From: Halomonas beimenensis
GTDB lineage: Bacteria > Pseudomonadota > Gammaproteobacteria > Pseudomonadales > Halomonadaceae
Length of the DNA: 64,000 nt
Direction of reading: 5' to 3'
Assembly: GCF_002549795.1 (NCBI RefSeq)
Contig: NZ_CP021435.1
Span: 1,612,001 to 1,676,000 of the forward strand
Shown: piece after piece, positions 8,232-15,277 of the stretch
How positions within the stretch are numbered: position 1 is the stretch's first letter
Layout of the letters: each line of letters opens with the position of its first letter
Notes under the pieces: model-generated
The model's input: only the letters and a program-made list of their open reading frames with translations
Database searches by the model: none
Told to the model about the DNA's origin: nothing
Program-made: the position numbers and the translations under genes

Positions 8232-9431
8232 TCATTCGATGGTGGACAGGGAAGCGGTGTCGGCGCGGGCGGCCTCGGCGACGCGGGCCAGCCGCCGGCA
8301 GGCCGCGGCGAGGCGGGCCTCCTCGACGGTCAGGCTCAACCGCACGAAGCCGGCGGCGGAGGGGCCGAAGGCCTCGCCGGAGAGCACCGACACGCCCTGC
8401 TCGTCGAGCAGGCGGTCGGCGAAGGCCTGGGAGGACAGCCCGGTGGCGCGCACGTCGATCATCAGGAACATGCCGGCCGCGGGGGTGACGACCTGCACCG
8501 CCGGGCACCCGGCGAGCGCGGCGACCACGGCGTCGCGGCGCGCCCGGTAGGTCTCGCGCATGGCATCGAGCTCGGGCAGGGGCTGGCGCAGCGCGTCGCG
8601 GGCGGCGTCCTGGATGAAGTCCGGGCAGCCGTAGAGCATGCACAGCGCCAGGTTGCTCAGGTGGCCGATCAGGGGCTCGGGGCCCAGCACCCAGCCCAGC
8701 CGCCAGCCGGTCATGGCATGGGACTTGGAGAGGCTGTCGACCACCACGGTGCGGCTGGCCATGTCGGGCAGGGCCGCGGCGCAGACGTGCTCGCCCTCGA
8801 AGATCAGCTCGGCGTAGACCTCGTCGGAGATCACCCACAGGTCGTGGCGGCGGCACAGCGCGGCGATGGCCGCCCAGGCCTCGGCATCGATCAACTGGCC
8901 GGTGGGGTTGTGGGGGGTGTTGAGCAGGATCGCCCGGGTCCGGGGGGTGATCGCCGCCTCGAGGTCGGCCGGGTCCAGGCGGAAACCGGCGTCGCCGCGC
9001 AGCGGGATGCGCACCATGCTCGCCCCGGTGGACTGCAGGACCGCTTCGTAGGTGACGTAGCTCGGCTCGGGGACGATCACCTCGTCGCCCGGATCGAGCA
9101 GGCACTGGGCGGCGGCGTAGAGGCCGCACTGGGCCCCGGCCATGACGATCAGGTTGTCCGCCGTGGCCGCCACGCCGCGCGCCCGGTAACGCTCGGCGAT
9201 GGCCTCGCGCAGGGCCCGCTTGCCCTGGACGTCGGGATAGTGGGTGGCGCCGGCGCGCAGGCTGGCCACGGCGCCCTCGACGATCGGTGCCGGGGTGTCG
9301 AAGTCCGGGTCGCCCACGGAGAGCACGGTGATGTCCTCGCCGGCGGCCCGGCGGGCCAGGGCCCGGTTGTGGATGTCCCAGGCCGCGGCGCCTTCGCCGG
9401 CGATACGGTCGGTCAGTCGGGAATAGCGCAT
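8232..9431 (-). CDS. aruH: AruH-like arginine:pyruvate transaminase (PLP aminotransferase)
   Basis: A 399-residue fold-type I aminotransferase. The N-terminus (MRYSRLTDRIAGEGAAAWDI, then SVGDPDFDTPAPIV) and the segment SLSKSHAMTGWR with the PLP lysine at residue 236 closely match my memory of Pseudomonas aeruginosa AruH over most of the length. AruH moves the alpha-amino group of arginine to pyruvate, giving 2-ketoarginine and alanine. The gene lies 36 bases after an AruI-like decarboxylase gene and directly before a basic amino-acid importer, the expected setting for the arginine transaminase pathway. The fold is certain; arginine as substrate rests on recalled similarity and context, and another basic or N-trimethylated amino acid remains possible. 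Confidence 0.75.
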   Translation of the reverse strand: MRYSRLTDRIAGEGAAAWDIHNRALARRAAGEDITVLSVGDPDFDTPAPIVEGAVASLRAGATHYPDVQGKRALREAIAERYRARGVAATADNLIVMAGAQCGLYAAAQCLLDPGDEVIVPEPSYVTYEAVLQSTGASMVRIPLRGDAGFRLDPADLEAAITPRTRAILLNTPHNPTGQLIDAEAWAAIAALCRRHDLWVISDEVYAELIFEGEHVCAAALPDMASRTVVVDSLSKSHAMTGWRLGWVLGPEPLIGHLSNLALCMLYGCPDFIQDAARDALRQPLPELDAMRETYRARRDAVVAALAGCPAVQVVTPAAGMFLMIDVRATGLSSQAFADRLLDEQGVSVLSGEAFGPSAAGFVRLSLTVEEARLAAACRRLARVAEAARADTASLSTIE

Positions 9432-9467
9432 GTCAGGAGTCCTTGGTGGTTGTCGCGTGCGTGGCGC

Positions 9468-11063
9468 TCATAGCGCCTCGGCCCAGGCGTCGGCATCGAC
9501 CTCGATGATCAGTGGGCTATCCGCCTCGTTCAGCCGGCCCAGGGCCTCATGCAGGCTCGCCGGGTCGCCGACGGCCTGGTGACGGCAGGCGTAGGCTTCG
9601 GCCAGGGCGCGGAAGTCCGGGGCGGCCAGGTCGACGCCCAGGTGCGGCACCTCGCTCATCGACATGTAGCGGCGAATCTCGTCGTAGCCCTGGTTGTTCC
9701 AGATCACCAGCGCCACCGGCCGGCCCAGGTCCCGGGCGGTGCCCAGCTCGCCGAGCACGAACTGCAGTCCGCCGTCGCCGACCAGGGCGATCACCGGCTG
9801 GTCCGGCCGGGCCAGGGCGGCGCCGAGGGCGGCGGGCAGCCCGTAGCCGAGGGTGCCGAAGCCGGTGGCGGCGTTGAACCAGCGCCGCGGGGCCGGCATC
9901 GCGGCCAGGAAGTTGCCGGCGTAGACCGGGCCGGTGGAATCGCCGACCAGGATGGCCTCGGGCAGCGCCTCGCGCAGGGTGGCGTAGAGCGGCACATAGG
10001 GGGCGAGCTCCGGATCCGCGCCGAGCGCCAGCGCTTCGCGCACGGTGGCGGCGCGCCCGGCGCCGTCGCGGTCGGCCGCCGCCGGCAGGCGCTCGAGCAG
10101 CCCGCCCATCGCCTGGCCGGCCTCGGCGAGGATGGCCAGGTCCGCGGCCTGGTTGCGGCCCAGCTGCTGGGGGTCGATGTCGATCCGGATCAGCCGGCCG
10201 TCGAGCCGGAAGCCCTCGTCGAAGACCAGGTCGTAGTCGGTCTCGCCGAGTTCGGTGCCGAGCGCCAGCACCACGTCGGCCTCGGCGGCCAGCCGGCGGG
10301 CGGCGGGCAGGCTCAGGGTGGCGCCCAGGTCGAGGGGGTGGTCGAGGCCCAGCACGCCCTTGGCGTTGATGGTGGTGAAGGCCGGGGCGTCGAGGCGCTC
10401 GACCAGCGCCCGGGCCGCTTCCGGAGCGGCGGCGGTGCCGCCGCCGAGCAGCACCAGGGGACGCTCCGCCTGGCCGAGCCAGTCGCCGGCCAGGGCCAGG
10501 GCCTCGGGGGCCGGGGCCGGCGGGAAGACCCGCGCCGGGGGCGCATGGCTGTCTGGCGCCGGGGCGGCCATGACGTCCAGCGGGATCTCGAGGTGCACCG
10601 GGCCCGGGCGGGCGGAGCCGAACACCGCGAAGGCGCGGGCCAGCACCTCGGGCAGCCCCTCCGGGTCGTGCAGGGTGTGGCTGAACACGCTGACGCCGGA
10701 CAGCGTCTCGCCCTGGTGGGGCATCTCGTGCAGCCGGCCCTGGCCGCGGCCCAGGGTGGCACGCTGGTTGACGCTGGAGATCACCAGCATCGGCACCGAG
10801 TCCGCCAGCGCCTGGCCCATGGCGGTGGCGATGTTGGTCATGCCGGGGCCCGAGATGATGAAGCAGGCCGCCGGCCGGCCGCTGGCCCGGGCGTAGCCGT
10901 CGGCCATGAAGCCGGCGCCCTGCTCGTGGCGCGGGGTGACGTGGGTCAGGCGGCTCTCGCCCAGGGCGCGGTAGAGCTCGATGGTGTGCACCCCGGGGAT
11001 GCCGAAGGCGGTGTCGACGCCGTGGGCCTCGAGCAGGCGGATCAGTCGCTGGGCACAGGTCAT
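9468..11063 (-). CDS. aruI: AruI-like thiamine-diphosphate 2-ketoarginine decarboxylase
   Basis: A 531-residue ThDP enzyme of the acetolactate synthase/decarboxylase superfamily. The N-terminal domain carries the cofactor-activating Glu in TPRHEQGAGFMADGYARASG. The C-terminal domain has the GDG...NN ThDP-Mg motif, from VGDGGLQF to IWNNQGYDE. Its pairing with an AruH-like transaminase argues for 5-guanidino-2-oxopentanoate decarboxylase, giving 4-guanidinobutyraldehyde for the aldehyde dehydrogenase at 3625. The start at 11063 overlaps the stop of the HD-domain gene as ATGA; the longer frame upstream lies inside that gene. A phosphonopyruvate or other 2-oxoacid decarboxylase is the main alternative. 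Confidence 0.72.
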   Translation of the reverse strand: MTCAQRLIRLLEAHGVDTAFGIPGVHTIELYRALGESRLTHVTPRHEQGAGFMADGYARASGRPAACFIISGPGMTNIATAMGQALADSVPMLVISSVNQRATLGRGQGRLHEMPHQGETLSGVSVFSHTLHDPEGLPEVLARAFAVFGSARPGPVHLEIPLDVMAAPAPDSHAPPARVFPPAPAPEALALAGDWLGQAERPLVLLGGGTAAAPEAARALVERLDAPAFTTINAKGVLGLDHPLDLGATLSLPAARRLAAEADVVLALGTELGETDYDLVFDEGFRLDGRLIRIDIDPQQLGRNQAADLAILAEAGQAMGGLLERLPAAADRDGAGRAATVREALALGADPELAPYVPLYATLREALPEAILVGDSTGPVYAGNFLAAMPAPRRWFNAATGFGTLGYGLPAALGAALARPDQPVIALVGDGGLQFVLGELGTARDLGRPVALVIWNNQGYDEIRRYMSMSEVPHLGVDLAAPDFRALAEAYACRHQAVGDPASLHEALGRLNEADSPLIIEVDADAWAEAL

Positions 11064-11647
11064 GGGGAATCGGTCTCCTCGAGGATCGCCGGCAGGCCGC
11101 CGTAGGGGGCGCGTCCCAGGACGCGCTCGACCATCGGCACGAAGTGCTCGAGCGGCAGGGTGTCGTAGTCGGGGTCGAAGCTCGCCTGGTCCCAGTCGTC
11201 GCAGAAGCGCACGGTCCGCGCATAGGCCGGGTGGTCGCGGAACCGCTCCCGGGCGTGGGGGTCCAGGCCGAAGAAATGGCGGTAATGATACCCCTGGAAG
11301 AGCTCGTGGTGGCGGATCATCCAGGCATTGAGCGGATCGACGAAGGGCTCGAGGATGGCCGCGGCGATCTCGGCGTGGTTGGCCGGGGCCAGGTCGTCGC
11401 CGATGTCGTGGAGCAGGGCGCAGACCACCATCTCCTCGTCGGCGCCGTCGCGCAGCGCCCGGGTGGCGGTCTGCAGGCAGTGCTCGTGGCGGTCCACCGG
11501 GTAGCCGTGGGTGTCGCCGGCCAGGCGGTCCAGGTGCTCGAGCACCCGGCGCGGGGCGTCGGCCACGTAGTCGCGGAAGCGGTCGTCGATCAGGGCCCAC
11601 TCCTCGCGCCGGGCCTCGCCGAAGTGACGGAAGCGTGCCTGGTTCAT
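11060..11647 (-). CDS. TmpB/PhnZ-like HD-domain di-iron oxygenase
   Basis: A 195-residue HD-domain protein. Candidate metal ligands are His56, His80-Asp81 (LLHDIGDD), His91, His113/114 and Asp153 (DWDQ). The 24-residue gap from the first His to the HD pair equals that recalled for PhnZ, the mixed-valence di-iron oxygenase. A YxxD (Tyr49/Asp52) precedes the first His, where PhnZ has YxxE. In PhnZ and TmpB this fold oxidatively cleaves C-P bonds of 1-hydroxyphosphonates; TmpB makes glycine betaine and phosphate from the hydroxylated trimethylammonioethylphosphonate. The strongest support is the upstream gene, a TmpA-like hydroxylase overlapping by ATGA. It may instead be a phosphohydrolase or cleave a different hydroxylated substrate, since the rest of the operon is arginine-like. 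Confidence 0.65.
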   Translation of the reverse strand: MNQARFRHFGEARREEWALIDDRFRDYVADAPRRVLEHLDRLAGDTHGYPVDRHEHCLQTATRALRDGADEEMVVCALLHDIGDDLAPANHAEIAAAILEPFVDPLNAWMIRHHELFQGYHYRHFFGLDPHARERFRDHPAYARTVRFCDDWDQASFDPDYDTLPLEHFVPMVERVLGRAPYGGLPAILEETDSP

Positions 11648-12774
11648 GCCACCTCCTCGGTCTCGGCCAGCCGGCGGCGCAGCACCAGGCGACGGCTCGC
11701 GGTGCTGTCGCGATCCACGTAGCCCTGGCGCAGGTGGCGCACGCCGCCGGCGAGCTCGTAGGCGCGCCGGCCGTGCAGCAGGCGGTAGTTGTCCATGATC
11801 AGCATCTGGCCCGGATCGAGCTTGAGGTGCACGGTGAGCTCGTCGGAGGTGATCAGCTCGTAGAAGGCCCGGCGGGCGGCATAGTAGCGGGCGAGCTCCT
11901 CGGCGGGCAGCGCCTCGACCCGCTCGGTGCGGTTGGAGTAGCGCACCCGGGTCACCCGGCCCTGGCCGTCCAGCTCGATCAAGGGGCCTTCGCTCTCGAG
12001 CCAGGTGGTCTCGTCGCGATAGCGAAAGCCCGGCGAGACGCGGGTCAGGCAATCGAAGGCCGCCGGGTCGCGCTCGGCGAGCAGCTGGGCGGCGCGGTAG
12101 CCGTCCACCAGGGTGTTGTCCCCGCCATCGGCGGCATTGGTCAGGCAGTGCAGCCAGATGTAGCCGGGGATGGGGTCGCGATAGGGATTGTCGGTGTGCG
12201 GCTCCAGGCCACGCTGGGTCATGGTCAGGTCGTAGGCGTCGGCCACCGACTTGACGTCGGCGATGCCGCCCCAGTTGGTGCGCCGCAGCGGCCCGATGCG
12301 GTCGATCAGCCCCTGCATGCCGTCCTCGTCGGTGGGCACGCCGGAGACCAGCACGAAGCCGTAGCGGTGCAGGTCGTCGAGCAGGGCGAGCAGGGCGTCG
12401 TCGCCCTTCACCGCCTCGTCGAACGAGGCGCGCGGCGGGTCGGCCAGGTCACCCTCCCAGAGCGTGCGCCCCGGCGCCACGGTGGCCAGGGGCTTGCGCT
12501 CGGCGCGCAGGAGAGCCAGCGGGAAGCGCGTGGCGTGACCGTCGCTGAAGCGCAGGGCCAGGGCATCGCCGTCCAGCTCGGCGTGCGCCAGCGCGAGGTC
12601 CAGGGGCAGCTCGGCGGCCTCGACCAGGCGCTGCCCGGTGCGCGGGTCCAGGGTCTCGGCGTCGGGGGCGCGTTCGCGCAGCCACAGGGCCGCGAACTCG
12701 TGGGTCTGATCATCGAGGTCGAGGGTCAGGCGCTGCCCGTCGGGGGACAGCCGAGGCTTGCCGCTTGGGGTCAT
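11644..12774 (-). CDS. TmpA-like Fe(II)/2-oxoglutarate hydroxylase (gamma-butyrobetaine hydroxylase family)
   Basis: A 376-residue TauD/TfdA-type dioxygenase with the gamma-butyrobetaine hydroxylase architecture. The iron facial triad reads His193-x-Asp195 (EPHTDNPY) and His334 (LLHGRRAY), with nearby arginines (346, 349) for 2-oxoglutarate. The N-terminal DUF971-like domain (LWLRERAPD) lacks the cysteines that bind zinc in canonical family members. It is the first gene of the minus-strand operon and overlaps the HD-oxygenase gene by ATGA, the arrangement of TmpA and TmpB. TmpA hydroxylates 2-trimethylaminoethylphosphonate at C1. Alternatives are gamma-butyrobetaine or trimethyllysine hydroxylation, so the exact substrate is unproven. 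Confidence 0.7.
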   Translation of the reverse strand: MTPSGKPRLSPDGQRLTLDLDDQTHEFAALWLRERAPDAETLDPRTGQRLVEAAELPLDLALAHAELDGDALALRFSDGHATRFPLALLRAERKPLATVAPGRTLWEGDLADPPRASFDEAVKGDDALLALLDDLHRYGFVLVSGVPTDEDGMQGLIDRIGPLRRTNWGGIADVKSVADAYDLTMTQRGLEPHTDNPYRDPIPGYIWLHCLTNAADGGDNTLVDGYRAAQLLAERDPAAFDCLTRVSPGFRYRDETTWLESEGPLIELDGQGRVTRVRYSNRTERVEALPAEELARYYAARRAFYELITSDELTVHLKLDPGQMLIMDNYRLLHGRRAYELAGGVRHLRQGYVDRDSTASRRLVLRRRLAETEEVA

Positions 12775-12788
12775 GGCGGTGGATCTCC

Positions 12789-12852
12789 GGGTAAAGCAGG
12801 GGACGTCGTGGGTTCGTGGTCAGCGGCGCCGATGACGTGACCGGCTTTACCC
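12789..12852. promoter_or_regulatory. Spaced dyad in the divergent tmpA-like/regulator promoter region
   Basis: GGGTAAAGC (12789-12797) and its exact complement GCTTTACCC (12844-12852) lie 46 bases apart in the 137-base gap between the divergent operon and regulator genes. Between and next to them are GATGACGTGACC and TAACGTCACC, another imperfect inverted pair. This is a plausible operator for the adjacent AraC-type regulator; no promoter hexamers stand out clearly. Confidence 0.4.
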
Positions 12853-12911
12853 TAACGTCACCTTGCGGCTAGCATTTGTTGAAATTCGCCATAAAGTTGA
12901 TCTTTTTGGCC

Positions 12912-13919
12912 ATGATGCAGGACTATCCCGAGGCCTGGCCCTATCCGCGGCCGGACTCGCCGCCGTTGCTGTCCCCCGACCAGGCCGAACACACCCTGGA
13001 TGTCTGGCTGGTGCCCAAGTTCTCGATGCTGACCCTGTTCTGCATGCTGGAACCGCTGCGGGTGGCCAACCGCTTCGGACGCGATCTCTTCGCCTGGCGG
13101 TTTCGATCGTCGGACGGCGAGGGGGTGGTGGCGAGCAACGGGGTGCGCATCGACGTGGACGGCCCGCTCGCCTCGGTGCCCGACGACGCCAGCCTGATGG
13201 TGGTGTCGTCCTACGAGGCGGAGGCCGAGGTGACGGCCCAGGACCGGGCGGTACTGCGTCGCGTGGCGGCGCACGGCGGCTGGCTCGGGGGGCTGGACAC
13301 CGCCCCCTTCATCCTGGCCCGGGCCGGGGTGCTGGAAGGGCATCGGGTGGCGCTGCACTGGGAGAGCGTGCCGGCCTTTCGTCGTGAGTTTCCTCACCTG
13401 CGCATCAGCCGGGAGCGCTTCGAGTCCGATATCGCCCGCCAGACCGGCGCCGGTGGCACCACCGGCATCGACATGATGCTGGACCGTATCGAGCGGGACT
13501 ATGGCCCGGCCCTGGCCGATGCCGTGGGGCGCCAGCTGGTGCACGATCGTTACCAGGGGGCGGACGAGGGGGAGCGACAGGCCCGCTACGCGCGGCTGCC
13601 CCGCAGCGTGCTGCGCAGCCTGGCGGTGATGGAGGCCAACCTGGCCCAGGCCCTGCCGATCCCCGAGATCTGCCGGATGGTGGGCCAGTCCCAGCGTCAG
13701 CTGACGCGGCTGTTCACCGCCCACTTCGGCGAGACCCCCAAGCAATGTTACCTGGGCATGCGGCTGGACCGGGCCCAGCGGCTGCTCGCCGGCAGCCACT
13801 GCCGGGTCACCGAGGCGGCGCTGGCCACGGGCTTCCAGCAGCCGGCGCATTTCTCCCGAGCCTATCGCGCCCGGTTCGGGGAGTCGCCGAAGGAGACGGC
13901 GGCCCGGGGGCCGGGCTGA
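12912..13919 (+). CDS. GlxA-family AraC-type transcriptional regulator
   Basis: A regulator of about 335 residues with an N-terminal DJ-1/PfpI-like amidotransferase-fold sensor domain (LDVWLVPKFSMLTLFCMLEPLRV region, to about residue 190) and a C-terminal AraC helix-turn-helix pair (IPEICRMVGQSQRQLTRLF and VTEAALATGFQQPAHFSRAY). This class includes GbdR, CdhR and ArgR of pseudomonads, activators of betaine, carnitine and arginine catabolism. It diverges from the tmpA-like operon and is its likely regulator. Two adjacent ATG codons (12912, 12915) are possible starts; an upstream TTG would add 12 residues and looks less likely. It ends four bases before the convergent MFS gene. Confidence 0.8.
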   Translation: MMQDYPEAWPYPRPDSPPLLSPDQAEHTLDVWLVPKFSMLTLFCMLEPLRVANRFGRDLFAWRFRSSDGEGVVASNGVRIDVDGPLASVPDDASLMVVSSYEAEAEVTAQDRAVLRRVAAHGGWLGGLDTAPFILARAGVLEGHRVALHWESVPAFRREFPHLRISRERFESDIARQTGAGGTTGIDMMLDRIERDYGPALADAVGRQLVHDRYQGADEGERQARYARLPRSVLRSLAVMEANLAQALPIPEICRMVGQSQRQLTRLFTAHFGETPKQCYLGMRLDRAQRLLAGSHCRVTEAALATGFQQPAHFSRAYRARFGESPKETAARGPG

Positions 13920-13923
13920 AGCG

Positions 13924-15252
13924 TCAGGCGGTGGTGCCGTCCGGCGTCGCCTCGGAGGGCGACTCCGCCAGGTCGAGTTCCAGCTGGGTCGGTTCGCTGG
14001 CCGCCTCCTCGACCCAGGTGGCGCCGAGCGGGGCGGTGCCGGCGGGTACGGCCACGTAGTGTCCGTGTTCCCCGGAATCGGTGCTGGGATGACGGACCAG
14101 GCAGTACCCGCCGAAGGCCACGAGGGCGGCATGGATCAGCGCCAGGTCCCAGAGGAAGCCGTCGGGACCCAGCACGTCCATGAGCAGGCCGGTGGTCAGC
14201 GGTCCGAGGATGGCCCCGATGCCCAGCGCCAGCACCAGGCTGCTGCTCGCCGCCACCGTCTGCTGCGGAGTGAGCACGTCGTTGGCGCAGGCGAGCAGCA
14301 GCGAGTAGAGGGTCAGGGTGGTGCCACCCAGCAGCACGCCGAGCAGCGTCAGGGCGCGGGCGTCGCCCTGGCCCAGCCACAGGCCGGCGAGGGAGAGGAC
14401 CGTGGCCAGGGCGGCGACCACCACGATCACTCCCTGGCGGTCGGTCTTGTCGGAGAGCTTGCCCAGCGGCCATTGCAGCAGGGCACCGCCGAGGATGAAG
14501 GCGCCCATGAAGGCGGCGACCCGGTCCACCGTCAGGCCGCTGCCCGTGGCGAAGACGGCCCCCATGCCGAAGACGCTGCCGTTGGCGATACCGGTCAGCA
14601 GGCAGCCCAGGGTGCCCAGGGGCGAGAGCCGATACAGCCGCCGGAGGGACATCGCCTCCGGCTGGCTGGAGTCGGGCTGCGGGGTGTAGCTGAGCAGGAT
14701 GGGCACCAGCGCCAGGGACATCAGGATCGAAACGATCAGGAAGAGCACCACCCCGCTCGGGTCGGCGACGTTGAGCAGCAGCTGGCCGCCGCCCATCCCC
14801 AGGTAACTGATCACCATGTAGAAGGCCAGCAGCCGGCCGCGCAGATGATTGCCGGCATGGCCGTTGAGCCAGCTTTCGGTGACCACGTAGAGCCCGGCAT
14901 AGGCGAAGCCGGTGACCAGGCGCATGGCCGCCCAGACCCAGGGGTCGATGAACAGCACGTGGACCAGGATGGCCACCGAGGTGATCGAGGCCAGGGCGGC
15001 GAACACCCGGATGTGGCCGACCCGGCGCAGCTTGCGCGGCGCCAGGGTCGAGCCGGCCAGGAAACCGACGAAGTAGGCCGACATCACCAGTCCGGTGACG
15101 GTGTTGCCGAAGGCCTCCTCGGCGGCACGGATGCCGAGCAGGCTGCCCTGCAGGCCGTTGCCCAGCATCAGCAGGCCGACGCCGAGCAACAGCGCCCAGA
15201 GGCTCCAGGCCGCGGAGAGGGTGGTGGCGGGCGTCTGGGCGTCGCGGGTCAT
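13924..15252 (-). CDS. MFS transporter, YcaD-like
   Basis: A 442-residue major-facilitator protein with about 12 hydrophobic segments. Features of the YcaD-type subgroup are GNGLQGSLLGIRA near the N-terminus, the APRKLRRVGHIR loop after helix 2, and ESWLNGHAGNHLRGR. The C-terminal 50 residues are acidic and cytoplasmic (SPSEATPDGTTA end). Its start is 25 bases after the gamma-butyrobetaine hydroxylase-like gene on the same strand, so it may belong to a Rieske-hydroxylase-MFS operon and move a related amine or its product. YcaD substrates are unknown, so this is only inferred from position. Confidence 0.75.
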   Translation of the reverse strand: MTRDAQTPATTLSAAWSLWALLLGVGLLMLGNGLQGSLLGIRAAEEAFGNTVTGLVMSAYFVGFLAGSTLAPRKLRRVGHIRVFAALASITSVAILVHVLFIDPWVWAAMRLVTGFAYAGLYVVTESWLNGHAGNHLRGRLLAFYMVISYLGMGGGQLLLNVADPSGVVLFLIVSILMSLALVPILLSYTPQPDSSQPEAMSLRRLYRLSPLGTLGCLLTGIANGSVFGMGAVFATGSGLTVDRVAAFMGAFILGGALLQWPLGKLSDKTDRQGVIVVVAALATVLSLAGLWLGQGDARALTLLGVLLGGTTLTLYSLLLACANDVLTPQQTVAASSSLVLALGIGAILGPLTTGLLMDVLGPDGFLWDLALIHAALVAFGGYCLVRHPSTDSGEHGHYVAVPAGTAPLGATWVEEAASEPTQLELDLAESPSEATPDGTTA

Positions 15253-15277
15253 GCTGGCCTCCTGCGGCGGGTGGGTT

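Noticed and set aside
9468-11063. Phosphonopyruvate decarboxylase to go with the TmpAB-like pair
   Set aside because: A phosphonate pathway would need PhnW, PepM or phosphonatase partners, which are not seen; pairing with an AruH-like transaminase favours the 2-ketoarginine decarboxylase reading.
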